Of a stretch of 64,000 bases of DNA, positions 8,262 through 16,679 are shown one piece after another. The stretch is from positions 1 to 64,000 of the forward strand of contig URSA01000012.1 in the NCBI GenBank assembly GCA_900550475.1. Direction: 5' to 3'. Every line of letters starts with the position of its first letter. The stretch's first letter is position 1. Under the pieces are notes generated by a model. It made no database searches and was not told the DNA's origin. It was given only the letters and a program-made list of their open reading frames with translations. The position numbers and the translations under genes are program-made. This stretch comes from an uncultured Lachnospiraceae bacterium. GTDB lineage: Bacteria > Bacillota > Clostridia > Lachnospirales > Lachnospiraceae.

Positions 8262-8450
8262 AAGTAATGTCCCCCTATTAGTTGGGGAAATCCCAAACTA
8301 GGGGGCAAGCGTTTTGCCGCTTGACCACAAATGCATCTGCTCCCACCTGCCGTACTAGGAATTCCTCTTCCTGTGGCTGGCAGTCACATCTGCATGCTGA
8401 CATTCTTATTATGGAAATGAACCGGTACGAATGTCAGCCTATGGAAATAT
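8262..8450. other. Candidate oriT / recombination site in repeat-rich gap upstream of mobV
   Basis: The 363-nt gap between mobV and the small HTH gene has no convincing gene but three inverted repeats. An imperfect one pairs CCCCCTA (8271-8277) with TAGGGGG (8299-8305) and extends inward. CAAGCG (8306-8311) pairs with CGCTTG (8318-8323). GCTGACATTC (8396-8405) pairs perfectly with GAATGTCAGC (8429-8438), and a direct repeat TATGGAAAT occurs at 8410 and 8440. MobV origins typically lie just upstream of mob and consist of such hairpins. The distal pair could instead be a binding site for the excisionase-like protein or a weak terminator. Confidence 0.45.
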
Positions 8451-8479
8451 CTCAATCGCTCTTTAGGACTTTGCTTACG

Positions 8480-8665
8480 CTACGCCTCAGAAGTGTACCC
8501 GTAGTATCTCTTCTCAAAATACTTTCTTGGGCATTTCCCGGCAATTTTGATATATCCCTGCTCAGCCAATTCCTCATTGAGCTGTCTGATAATCTGGTAG
8601 GCTTTTCCCTTGCTGACGCCCAGGGTATCCACCAACTCATCTGCCGTCACATATTGTGTTTTCAT
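8480..8665 (-). CDS. Small helix-turn-helix protein, excisionase-like
   Basis: A 61-residue basic protein with a helix-turn-helix (TADELVDTLGVSKGKAY around residues 7-23) followed by a short wing. The size and position, next to an integrase and its repressor on a mobile element, match the small DNA-binding excisionase/transcription regulators of Tn916-like and IME modules. It is transcribed divergently from the XRE repressor gene, from the same control region. It could direct excision, regulate mobV, or both; the sequence alone does not decide. Confidence 0.65.
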   Translation of the reverse strand: MKTQYVTADELVDTLGVSKGKAYQIIRQLNEELAEQGYIKIAGKCPRKYFEKRYYGYTSEA

Positions 8666-8762
8666 GCTCTCACCTCGCTCTCTACTATCACATTTTGTCC
8701 GTGTTTATCATTTCATCATTATTTATACTACTACTTTTTGTTCTTGTCAATAGATTTTTCTA

Positions 8763-8791
8763 TTGCAAAATATCACTTATTGTGATAGTAT
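8763..8791 (+). promoter_or_regulatory. Promoter with embedded operator for the XRE repressor
   Basis: TTGCAA (8763-8768) and TAGTAT (8786-8791) are 17 nt apart. A perfect inverted repeat TATCAC-TTATT-GTGATA (8771-8787) fills the spacer, as expected for an operator. A half-copy TATCAC recurs near 8685 on the side of the divergent gene. This suggests that the XRE protein represses itself and probably the divergent gene. Confidence 0.55.
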
Positions 8792-8813
8792 TTGTTTCAG
8801 GAGGTGAAAAGCC

Positions 8814-9293
8814 ATGAATATTATGACACTTGAAGAACGCAAGGAACTTGGCAACAGACTAAAACAAGCAAGAAAAGAGAAAGGGCTATCACAAGAGGAG
8901 CTCGCCAATCTCATCGGCTTGAAAGTTGGAACGGTTTCCAAATACGAACAGGGGGACCGCACTCCGGGAATCGGAAAGCTTCAACTAATTGCAAATGCTC
9001 TGGACTGTGACACATCCAGATTTGTAGCATCCGGCGATGAATATGTACGGATGACACAGGCCACGGATTTTGGCAACAATTTAGATGCATATTTAAACTG
9101 GTTGAAATTTTCCCACTTCGGATGCAATCCCTGTCAGATTGAAAACGATGACGGAAGTAAATCCTCTTCCTACTTTATCAGCTTTGATAAGGAAACTTTT
9201 CCAATCAGTGAGGACGCACTGGGAAGGGTTATGGAATACCAGAAGGAACAGTTCAAACAACTCATCCGACTCTTTGGCGATGACCTTCGATAG
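8814..9293 (+). CDS. XRE-family repressor of the mobile element
   Basis: A 159-residue protein with an N-terminal Cro/CI-type helix-turn-helix (residues 11-65: RLKQARKEKGLSQEELA, then GTVSKYEQG). The C-terminal ~90 residues are not recognised and lack the Ser-Lys autoprotease signature of LexA/CI-like repressors. AGGAGG lies 9 nt before the ATG. It is 14 nt upstream of the integrase gene and likely co-transcribed with it. A palindrome between its own -35 and -10 boxes points to autoregulation. It probably holds integrase and perhaps mobilization genes silent; how it is relieved is not evident. Confidence 0.8.
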   Translation: MNIMTLEERKELGNRLKQARKEKGLSQEELANLIGLKVGTVSKYEQGDRTPGIGKLQLIANALDCDTSRFVASGDEYVRMTQATDFGNNLDAYLNWLKFSHFGCNPCQIENDDGSKSSSYFISFDKETFPISEDALGRVMEYQKEQFKQLIRLFGDDLR

Positions 9294-9307
9294 TAAAGGT
9301 AAACAAT

Positions 9308-10525
9308 ATGCCGGTCTATAAAGACGAAGAACGAGGAACCTGGTATGTCAGATGTTATTATGAAGATTTTACCGGAAAGAAAAAACAGATAAAGAAACGA
9401 GGCTTTAAGCTTCAGCGTGAAGCGAAGGAATGGGAAGCTGATTTCCTAAGAAAGCAGAAAGGCAGCACGGACATGACCTTCCGCTCTATGTATGAGATTT
9501 ATATAGAGGATATGGGACACCGATGCCGCCAGAGCACCATTGACGGGAAGAAGCATGTATTCGAGAAGCTCATCCTCCCTTATTTTGAGAATAAGCCTAT
9601 CAATAAGATTACTCCCAAGGACATCCGAGCCTGGCAGAATGAAATGATCGCGAAGAATTATTCCAACTCCTACCTAGACAGGATGCAGAATATGATTACC
9701 GCACTTTTTAATTATGCAGTGGGGTATTTCAATCTATCCGAAAATCCGTGCCACAAGGCTGGCAGAATGGGTAAGCGTGAAGTTGTGGTTAATTTCTGGA
9801 CAAAGGACGAATTTGACCGGATACTGGTTGCAATGGAAGATGATTCTACGGCACATGTTTCGTTTTCACTACTGTACTACTCCGGTATCCGTTTTGGAGA
9901 ATTCCTTGCTTTAACACCGAAGGACTTTGATTTCGATAAGAACACCCTCGACATCACCAAAAGTCTTCAGCGGATAAATAAGCAGGATGTGGTCACACCA
10001 CCCAAAACGCCCAAGAGTATCCGGAACATCATCATACCGGACTTTGTAATGAACGAAGTCAAAGATTATATGTCAAAGCTTTATGATTTAAAAGATACGG
10101 ACAGGGTCTTCCCCTTCACCAAATCTTATATCAATAATGCGATGGCAAGGGCTTGCAAGAAAAGCGGAGTAAAAAAGATTCGTATCCATGACATTCGCCA
10201 CTCACACGCCAGCTATCTTATCAACTTGGGCTGCGCACCACTGCTCATATCGGAACGGTTAGGACACGAAAAGGTGCAGACCACCTTAAGCACCTACTCC
10301 CACCTATATCCGAATAAGCATCAGGAAGTGGTGGATATGATGCAGAACCAGCACAAGTTGGAAACAGTAGCTGCCGGTGCATCTGAAACCTCAGATAAAC
10401 CGGAAAAGGACCCACAACCACAAGGCACAAGGTTCAAAGTTGTAAGTCCAAAGGATAAAATAAGCCCACAGCAAGTCCACGAGAATGACTTAAGCCCATG
10501 TGTCGGCTTTACCGGACGCACATAA
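9308..10525 (+). CDS. int: Tyrosine site-specific integrase
   Basis: A 405-residue Tn916/phage-type integrase that catalyses integration and excision of the element. It has an N-terminal arm-binding AP2-like domain (about 1-50), a SAM-like core-binding domain (about 55-145) and a catalytic domain with R195, K in the beta-hairpin near 233-236, H294-x-x-R297, H320 and nucleophile Y330. All catalytic residues are present. After Y330 there is an unusually long, low-complexity C-terminal tail of about 75 residues. The stop codon at 10,523-10,525 overlaps the U-tract of the tuf terminator, so the element has inserted immediately downstream of tuf and the int end lies at the right junction. Confidence 0.9.
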   Translation: MPVYKDEERGTWYVRCYYEDFTGKKKQIKKRGFKLQREAKEWEADFLRKQKGSTDMTFRSMYEIYIEDMGHRCRQSTIDGKKHVFEKLILPYFENKPINKITPKDIRAWQNEMIAKNYSNSYLDRMQNMITALFNYAVGYFNLSENPCHKAGRMGKREVVVNFWTKDEFDRILVAMEDDSTAHVSFSLLYYSGIRFGEFLALTPKDFDFDKNTLDITKSLQRINKQDVVTPPKTPKSIRNIIIPDFVMNEVKDYMSKLYDLKDTDRVFPFTKSYINNAMARACKKSGVKKIRIHDIRHSHASYLINLGCAPLLISERLGHEKVQTTLSTYSHLYPNKHQEVVDMMQNQHKLETVAAGASETSDKPEKDPQPQGTRFKVVSPKDKISPQQVHENDLSPCVGFTGRT

Positions 10526-10560
10526 AAAGGCTCAACCCCTTGAAAACAAAGGGCTGAGCC
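10524..10560 (-). terminator. tuf intrinsic terminator at the element boundary
   Basis: On the minus strand a hairpin GGCTCA...TGAGCC with inner CCCTT/AAGGG pairing (10,529-10,560) is followed by five U residues (10,524-10,528). It terminates the rpsL-rpsG-fusA-tuf operon. The U-tract coincides with the last codon and stop of the integrase gene, so this hairpin marks the host side of the insertion. Confidence 0.8.
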
Positions 10561-10593
10561 AATTAAGTCAATTGATACTCTTAAAGTATTTAA

Positions 10594-11781
10594 TTACTCG
10601 ATGATTGTAGCAACACGGCCTGAACCAACGGTTCTACCACCCTCACGGATAGCGAAGGTAAGACCCTGCTCCATAGCGATAGGATGGATCAGCTCGATGG
10701 TCATCTCTACGTTGTCACCAGGCATACACATCTCAACACCTGCAGGCAGCTCGCAAACGCCGGTTACGTCGGTTGTTCTGAAGTAGAACTGAGGACGATA
10801 GTTGTTGAAGAAAGGTGTATGACGACCACCCTCGTCCTTGGTCAGAACGTAAACCTGAGCGGTAAACTTCTTGTGGCAGGTAACGGTTCCGGGCTTAGCA
10901 AGAACCTGTCCTCTTTCGATATCGGTTCTCTGGATACCACGAAGCAACGCACCGATGTTATCACCAGCCTGTGCCTCATCCAGCATCTTACGGAACATCT
11001 CGATACCGGTTACAACGGACTTCTGCTTCTCTTCCTTGATACCAACGATCTCAACTTCGTCGTTCAGGTGCAGAACACCACGCTCTACTCTACCGGTAGC
11101 AACGGTACCACGACCTGTGATGGTGAATACGTCCTCGACAGGCATCAGGAAAGGCTTGTCGGTATCACGCTGAGGATCAGGGATGTAGGAATCTACAGTG
11201 TCCATCAGCTCCATGATCTTGTCGCCCCACTCGCCCATGGGATCTTCCAGAGCCTTCAGAGCGGAACCCTTGATGATCGGGCAATCCTTGAAATCGTACT
11301 CTTCAAGCTGCTCGGTGATCTCCATCTCAACCAGCTCAAGAAGCTCAGGATCGTCTACCATATCGCACTTGTTCATGAATACGATGATGTAAGGAACGCC
11401 TACCTGACGGGACAGAAGGATGTGCTCCTTGGTCTGAGCCATAACACCGTCGGTTGCAGCTACAACCAGGATAGCGCCGTCCATCTGAGCAGCACCGGTG
11501 ATCATGTTCTTAACGTAGTCAGCATGGCCCGGGCAGTCAACGTGTGCGTAGTGTCTCTTCTCGGTCTGGTACTCAACGTGTGCGGTAGAAATGGTAATAC
11601 CACGCTCTCTCTCTTCGGGAGCCTTATCGATGTTCTCGAAATCTACCTTCTCGTTTCCGGGTACTCTCTCTGCCAGAACCTTGGTAATAGCAGCGGTCAG
11701 AGTGGTTTTACCATGGTCAACGTGACCGATGGTACCAATGTTACAATGGGGCTTAGTTCTTTCAAATTTAGCTTTAGCCAT
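10594..11781 (-). CDS. tuf: Elongation factor Tu
   Basis: A 395-residue EF-Tu, the GTPase that delivers aminoacyl-tRNA to the ribosome. G1 GHVDHGKT, G3 DCPGH and G4 NKCD motifs are intact, and the three-domain length is normal. It is the last gene of the str operon, 119 nt after fusA, with a good Shine-Dalgarno. The mobile element lies directly downstream of its terminator. Only one tuf copy is visible in this window. Confidence 0.98.
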   Translation of the reverse strand: MAKAKFERTKPHCNIGTIGHVDHGKTTLTAAITKVLAERVPGNEKVDFENIDKAPEERERGITISTAHVEYQTEKRHYAHVDCPGHADYVKNMITGAAQMDGAILVVAATDGVMAQTKEHILLSRQVGVPYIIVFMNKCDMVDDPELLELVEMEITEQLEEYDFKDCPIIKGSALKALEDPMGEWGDKIMELMDTVDSYIPDPQRDTDKPFLMPVEDVFTITGRGTVATGRVERGVLHLNDEVEIVGIKEEKQKSVVTGIEMFRKMLDEAQAGDNIGALLRGIQRTDIERGQVLAKPGTVTCHKKFTAQVYVLTKDEGGRHTPFFNNYRPQFYFRTTDVTGVCELPAGVEMCMPGDNVEMTIELIHPIAMEQGLTFAIREGGRTVGSGRVATIIE

Positions 11782-11900
11782 TATGATAGTCCTCCTTAAA
11801 ATGGTGAATCAATAAATTATTTTTTTCAAGTGAAACGCTGCGCTTCACTCTACAATCAGCTGTTTCTAATTATATTAGAAAAATGCAAGATTTTCAAGCA

Positions 11901-14063
11901 TTATTTTACCTTCTCGGCAAGCACCTTCTCCTGAACATTCTTGGGAACGGGCTCGTACTTTTCAAAGAACATGGAGTAGTTGCCACGACCCTGTGTCTTG
12001 GAACGAAGGTCGGTGGAATAACCGAACATCTCAGCAAGAGGAACGAATGCACGTACCATCTTACCGCCGCCGATATCATCCATACCCTCAACACGTCCAC
12101 GACGGGAGTTCAGATCGCCGATTACATCGCCCATGTATTCCTCGGGCATGGTAACCTCAACCTTCATGATGGGCTCCAGAAGAACCGCACCCGCCTTCTT
12201 CATAGCCTCCTTGAATGCCATGGAACCGGCAATGTGGAATGCCATCTCGGAAGAGTCGACTTCATGATAGGAACCGTCGTATACGTTAGCGTGAACGCCT
12301 AGAACAGGGAAGCCACCCAGAATACCGGCCTGTGCTGCTTCCTGAATACCCTCACCGACTGCGGGGATGTATTCCTTCGGAATTGCACCGCCGACAACGG
12401 TAGATTCAAACAGCAGGTTGGGCGGATCGTTAATCAGGATGTTTGCCTTTGCGTCGAAATCAAACTTCTCGCAGTTTGCTTCCATCGGCTCAAACTTAAC
12501 CTTACAATGTCCGTACTGTCCACGACCACCGGACTGCTTAGCGTACTTGTATTCCTGATCAACAGCCTTGGTAAAGGTCTCCTTGTAAGCAACCTGAGGT
12601 GCACCTACATTTGCCTCTACCTTGAACTCACGAAGCAGACGGTCAACGATGATCTCCAGATGGAGCTCACCCATACCTGCGATAATGGTCTGACCGGTTT
12701 CCTGATCCGTATGAGCACGGAAGGTAGGATCCTCCTCTGCCAGTTTTGCAAGAGCTTCGCCCATCTTGCCCTGACCTGCTTTGGTCTTAGGCTCGATTGC
12801 CAGCTCGATAACGGGCTCAGGGAACTCCATGGACTCCAGAATAACGGGATGCTGCTCGTCACAGATGGTGTCACCGGTTGTAGTGAACTTGAAACCAACT
12901 GCTGCCGCAATATCACCGGAGTAAACCTTCTCAAGTTCGGCTCTCTTATTTGCGTGCATCTGCAGAATACGTCCGACACGCTCTTTCTTATCCTTTGTTG
13001 CATTCAGTACATAGGAACCTGAGTTCATAGTACCGGAGTAAACTCTGAAGAACGCCAGCTTACCCACGAACGGGTCAGCCATAATCTTGAATGCCAGCGC
13101 GGAGAACGGCTCCTCGTCGGAGGAATGTCTCACGATCTCGTTGCCATCCAGATCCACACCCTTGATGGGAGGGATGTCCGTAGGTGCAGGCATATACTCA
13201 AGGATTGCATCCAGAAGCTTCTGTACGCCCTTGTTGCGATATGCGGAACCGCAGCATACGGGAATTGCCGTACACTCGCAGGTTGCCTTTCTAAGCACTC
13301 TCTTCAGATCCTCAACGGAAGGCTCTTCGCCCTCCAGATACATCATCATCAAATCGTCATCCAGCTCGCAGATCTTCTCGATCAACTCGGAACGATACAG
13401 CTCTGCATCATCCTTCATATCACCGAGATCATCCGTAACCGTGATGTCTTCGCCCTTGTCATCATTGTAGATGTAGGCTTTCATTTCAAACAGGTCAATG
13501 ATTCCCTTGAAATCATCTTCCTTGCCGATGGGCAGCTGCAGACAAATTGCATTCTTTCCCAGTCTGGTCTTAATCTGCTCTACGGCACCGTAGAAGTTTG
13601 CACCAAGGATGTCCATCTTGTTGATGAACGCCATACGAGGTACGTTGTAGGTATCTGCCTGACGCCATACATTCTCGGACTGAGGCTCAACACCGCCCTT
13701 TGCACAGAACACGCCTACCGCACCATCCAGCACACGCAGGGAACGCTCAACTTCTACGGTGAAGTCAACGTGACCCGGAGTATCAATGATGTTGATACGA
13801 TGCTCCAATGCGCCCGGCATGGGTTTCGTCTCTTTTTCCAGAGTCCAGTGGCAGGTCGTAGCCGCAGATGTGATGGTAATGCCTCTTTCCTGTTCCTGCT
13901 CCATCCAGTCCATGGTAGCAGTACCCTCGTGAGTATCACCAATCTTATAGTTCACACCGGTATAGTAAAGAATACGCTCGGTCAACGTGGTCTTACCAGC
14001 GTCGATATGAGCCATAATACCGATGTTTCTGGTTCTCTCCAATGGATATTCTCTTCCAGCCAA
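11901..14063 (-). CDS. fusA: Elongation factor G
   Basis: A 720-residue translocation GTPase of the ribosome. G1 AHIDAGKT, G3 DTPGH and G4 NKMD are present, followed by domains II-V of normal order. It is slightly longer than typical EF-G because of a short insert just before the G3 motif. The start codon is TTG (14,061-14,063 on the complement), with AAGGAGG 8 nt upstream; no ATG is positioned with a ribosome site. It lies between rpsG and tuf in the str operon. Confidence 0.97.
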   Translation of the reverse strand: MAGREYPLERTRNIGIMAHIDAGKTTLTERILYYTGVNYKIGDTHEGTATMDWMEQEQERGITITSAATTCHWTLEKETKPMPGALEHRINIIDTPGHVDFTVEVERSLRVLDGAVGVFCAKGGVEPQSENVWRQADTYNVPRMAFINKMDILGANFYGAVEQIKTRLGKNAICLQLPIGKEDDFKGIIDLFEMKAYIYNDDKGEDITVTDDLGDMKDDAELYRSELIEKICELDDDLMMMYLEGEEPSVEDLKRVLRKATCECTAIPVCCGSAYRNKGVQKLLDAILEYMPAPTDIPPIKGVDLDGNEIVRHSSDEEPFSALAFKIMADPFVGKLAFFRVYSGTMNSGSYVLNATKDKKERVGRILQMHANKRAELEKVYSGDIAAAVGFKFTTTGDTICDEQHPVILESMEFPEPVIELAIEPKTKAGQGKMGEALAKLAEEDPTFRAHTDQETGQTIIAGMGELHLEIIVDRLLREFKVEANVGAPQVAYKETFTKAVDQEYKYAKQSGGRGQYGHCKVKFEPMEANCEKFDFDAKANILINDPPNLLFESTVVGGAIPKEYIPAVGEGIQEAAQAGILGGFPVLGVHANVYDGSYHEVDSSEMAFHIAGSMAFKEAMKKAGAVLLEPIMKVEVTMPEEYMGDVIGDLNSRRGRVEGMDDIGGGKMVRAFVPLAEMFGYSTDLRSKTQGRGNYSMFFEKYEPVPKNVQEKVLAEKVK

Positions 14064-14123
14064 GGTTTTTTCCTCCTTATATTATTAGGTAGCTTTTCAG
14101 ATACGCATTCAGGTCAGACCTGA

Positions 14124-14594
14124 TTAGAAGCGATAGTGTGCAAACGCCTTGTTTGCCTCTGCCATCTTGTGCATATCTTCTTTTCTCTTAACTGCGGAGC
14201 CGGTATTGTTAGCTGCGTCAAGAATTTCGTTTGCCAGTCTGTCCTCCATGGTCTTTTCGCCTCTCTTACGAGAAAACATTACCAACCAACGCAGACCCAG
14301 TGCCTGACGACGATCCGGTCTTACTTCGATAGGTACCTGATAAGTAGCACCGCCGATACGTCTTGCCTTTACTTCGAGAACAGGCATGATGTTGTTCATT
14401 GCCTCTTCAAACACTTCAAGAGCAGGCTTGCCTGACTTTTCTTCTACTTTAGCAAATGCGCCGTATACAATCTTCTGTGCAACACCCTTCTTACCATCCA
14501 GCATTACGTTGTTGATCAGCTTGGTGACCACTTTGTTATTGTATAAAGGATCTGCTAATACGTCTCTTTTTTGAATATGTCCTTTACGTGGCAC
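14124..14594 (-). CDS. rpsG: 30S ribosomal protein S7
   Basis: A 156-residue S7, the primary 16S rRNA 3'-domain binder of the small subunit. The N-terminal PRKGHI segment and the conserved RVGGATYQVP-like region are intact. The start is GTG (complement of 14,592-14,594) with GGAGGG 7 nt upstream. It is separated from rpsL by 172 nt, which could hold an S7 or processing control site; no clear structure could be assigned there. Confidence 0.97.
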   Translation of the reverse strand: MPRKGHIQKRDVLADPLYNNKVVTKLINNVMLDGKKGVAQKIVYGAFAKVEEKSGKPALEVFEEAMNNIMPVLEVKARRIGGATYQVPIEVRPDRRQALGLRWLVMFSRKRGEKTMEDRLANEILDAANNTGSAVKRKEDMHKMAEANKAFAHYRF

Positions 14595-14766
14595 GGTTCT
14601 TCCCTCCTTAATAATGGTAACGCTTCGATCCGAAACGTTAGGTTAATTAAATCATCGGTACTCACAATTGTTTCCCTAGTGTTCGTGCGGTATATCTGTA
14701 TTAAGACAGAATTCCAACACTCAAATAGTTCCGTTATGTGAATCCAGTTCAATCAGCTTTCACTGA

Positions 14767-15186
14767 TTATTTAGAAGCCTTGGGTCTCTTCGCACCATAC
14801 TTGGAACGAGCCTGCTTTCTGTTAGCAACACCTGCAGTATCAAGGGTACCTCTGATGATGTGGTATCTGGTACCGGGTAAATCCTTAACCCTGCCGCCTC
14901 TGATCAGTACAACGCTATGCTCCTGCAGGTTGTGACCTTCACCGGGAATGTAGCTGGTAACCTCGATTCCGTTGGAAAGACGTACTCTGGCGATCTTTCT
15001 CAGTGCAGAGTTAGGCTTCTTGGGAGTAGCAGTCTTAACAGCTGTGCAAACGCCTCTCTTCTGCGGAGAAGATGTGTCGATTGCTTTCTTGTGCAGAGAG
15101 TTGAAGCCCTTCTGCAGAGCAGGTGCTGTTGACTTCTTTTCGGTTGTCTGACGTCCTTTTCTTACTAACTGGTTAAATGTTGGCAT
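14767..15186 (-). CDS. rpsL: 30S ribosomal protein S12
   Basis: A 139-residue S12 of the long Gram-positive type, with the characteristic N-terminal insert before the CTAVKT segment. The decoding-centre loops TPKKPNSA and GGRVKDLPG carry the normal lysines associated with streptomycin sensitivity. It is the first gene of the str operon and is directly preceded by a strong promoter. Upstream, instead of rpoC, lies a divergent plus-strand operon. Confidence 0.97.
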   Translation of the reverse strand: MPTFNQLVRKGRQTTEKKSTAPALQKGFNSLHKKAIDTSSPQKRGVCTAVKTATPKKPNSALRKIARVRLSNGIEVTSYIPGEGHNLQEHSVVLIRGGRVKDLPGTRYHIIRGTLDTAGVANRKQARSKYGAKRPKASK

Positions 15187-15271
15187 TCTGTTTCACCTCT
15201 TTCTATTATGAAATATTTGTTTGTTTTTATGTGCAACACAAAAAGAAATGCATCTGCGTGCACACTAAGAT

Positions 15272-15300
15272 AGTATAAGTGTTTGCAAATGCATTGTCAA
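15272..15300 (-). promoter_or_regulatory. Strong sigma-A promoter of the str operon
   Basis: TTGACA (15,295-15,300) and TATACT (15,272-15,277) are 17 nt apart on the minus strand, a near-consensus promoter about 85 nt upstream of rpsL. It drives rpsL-rpsG-fusA-tuf independently of rpoBC. Confidence 0.85.
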
Positions 15301-15395
15301 CATATTTTCTAAACTTTTGCTTTTCTTTTTACACCCCCTATCATATAATAAGTATAACATTTTGTCAAATAACGTGTGAAAGTGGGGACGCCTGT

Positions 15396-16106
15396 ATGCA
15401 GGACCAAAAATTCATCAAAGTTTTCCGTACCGCCAAGATCATTCAGCTCTGTCTGCTCTTGGGAATGGAAGCGACATTCTTCATTGTTTTGACCTTAAAT
15501 ACCGATCTGGGCAGCCGGATTTATTCCAACAGGGCGCTCTTTGTCCTCTGCGCGGTTACATGGGCGCTGATGATTTTCAACCTCCTGTGCCTGCTCTTCG
15601 ATTTCTATAAGCTGCGTTCCTTTGCTTCCGAGAGCCATGCTCTCACCAAGGCGGCTTATCTGGACAATCTGACCGGCATTCCCAACCGTCACAGTCTCGA
15701 TACGGTATTCCGCACCTACACAACGCCCGAGTCTCTTTCCGGTCTGGGATGCGCCATGTATACCATCTCCAACATAAAAGAAGTCAACGAGACCTGCGGT
15801 CACCGCTCGGGCGACCAGATGATCCGTGATTTCTGCACCATGTTTGAGGAGGTTGGCGATTCCTTCGGCTTTGTTGGAAGAAACGGCGGCAACCAGTTTA
15901 TCGCGCTTTTTGACGAGTGTGACCGTGCGACCATGGAGTGCTTTTCAGACATTCTGGATAAGCGCGTTTCCTTATATAATACGGAACATCAAACCACCCC
16001 CATCGTGCTGCGTCACGCTGAGACTCTGTGCAGTGAGGAGCCCATGCAGACATTCACGCAGCTTCTCGCCGTAACCCATGACCGGCTGATCAAAGAAGGC
16101 GTCTGA
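15396..16106 (+). CDS. Membrane protein with degenerate GGDEF domain
   Basis: A 236-residue protein with two transmembrane helices (about residues 14-34 and 49-70) followed by a GGDEF-type domain that begins with YLDNLTGIPNR (residue 88). The catalytic signature reads RNGGNQF (about 162-168) instead of R-x-GGDEF, so the metal-binding and substrate residues are lost and diguanylate cyclase activity is unlikely. Such domains usually act as GTP or c-di-GMP receptors or scaffolds. The ATG at 15,396 was chosen because the preceding in-frame codons are AT-rich promoter DNA. It is the first gene of a nine-gene operon and is followed 3 nt later by the sigma factor. Confidence 0.8.
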   Translation: MQDQKFIKVFRTAKIIQLCLLLGMEATFFIVLTLNTDLGSRIYSNRALFVLCAVTWALMIFNLLCLLFDFYKLRSFASESHALTKAAYLDNLTGIPNRHSLDTVFRTYTTPESLSGLGCAMYTISNIKEVNETCGHRSGDQMIRDFCTMFEEVGDSFGFVGRNGGNQFIALFDECDRATMECFSDILDKRVSLYNTEHQTTPIVLRHAETLCSEEPMQTFTQLLAVTHDRLIKEGV

Positions 16107-16109
16107 TAT

Positions 16110-16667
16110 ATGAAGGAACCCAACATACAATATCTTGCCGGGCTTGTGATCCTTGCAAAGCAGGACGACAGCAACGCCTTTGCCGAGCTGTACGCCCTCA
16201 CCTACAACAAGGTCTACAACTACGCCAGGCATTACCTGCGGGATGAATTTCTTGCGCAGGATGCGCTTCAGGAGGTCTACATCTCGGCACTGAAAAACTT
16301 AAAAAAGCTGAACGATCCCACCCTTTTTCTGGCGTGGCTCAACAGAATATCCTTTCATGTGTGCTATGATCTCAGCCAGAAGCAGGGGCACGGCAACACC
16401 GTGTTTGACCCGGAATTGCTGGAGGTTGTTCAGGATGAGCACCTGTACGCAAATCCTGAGTCCTCCTATCAGCAGAAGGACGATTACGAGCAGCTGCGAA
16501 GAGCCATGGAGAGCCTCCCCTTTCACGAAAAGCAGGTTCTGACCATGCGCTACTACAACAACATGAAGCTGGACGAGATCGCCGATGCCATGGGTATCCA
16601 CCGAAGCAGCGTAAAACGTTACATTGCCTCCGGTGAAGCGCATCTGCGACAGCTTTTGAAAGGTTAG
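16110..16667 (+). CDS. ECF-type RNA polymerase sigma factor
   Basis: A 185-residue sigma-70 family protein. Region 2 (about 20-95) contains the FAELYALTYNKVYNYARH and DAQDALQEVY-like helices; region 4 (about 130-180) has LPFHEKQVLTMRYYNNMKLDEIADAMG and a helix-turn-helix ending in SSVKRYI. There is no sigma 1.1 or region 3, as in ECF factors. It lies between the GGDEF protein and a membrane protein that could act as its regulator. It probably controls this pilus-like operon or its signals, but no target promoter motif could be deduced here. Confidence 0.85.
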   Translation: MKEPNIQYLAGLVILAKQDDSNAFAELYALTYNKVYNYARHYLRDEFLAQDALQEVYISALKNLKKLNDPTLFLAWLNRISFHVCYDLSQKQGHGNTVFDPELLEVVQDEHLYANPESSYQQKDDYEQLRRAMESLPFHEKQVLTMRYYNNMKLDEIADAMGIHRSSVKRYIASGEAHLRQLLKG

Positions 16668-16679
16668 GAGGTGAGCCGC

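Larger units (their letters stand above)
1..10525. mobile_element. Integrative mobilizable element (left end outside window)
   Basis: The segment carries a MobV-type relaxase, an excisionase-sized DNA-binding protein, an XRE repressor and a tyrosine integrase, the usual core of a mobilizable genomic island without its own conjugation machinery. The integrase is the last gene and abuts the tuf terminator, so the right junction lies between about 10,525 and 10,593. Positions 1-6,600 are strikingly AT-rich compared with the mob/int module and with the GC-richer host genes, which suggests cargo of separate origin. No left terminal repeat can be identified and no second attachment site is visible, so the full size is unknown. 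It is inference that cargo and core form one element; two adjacent islands are possible. Confidence 0.75.

Noticed and set aside
10684..11799. Long open frame of 371 codons on the plus strand opposite tuf
   Set aside because: It lies antisense to an intact, highly biased tuf gene; long antisense frames are an expected by-product of that codon usage.
11782..11900. Hairpin between fusA and tuf as terminator
   Set aside because: The stem (GTGAAGCGCAGCGTTTCAC) is followed by A-rich rather than U-rich sequence on the transcribed strand, so tuf stays in the operon.
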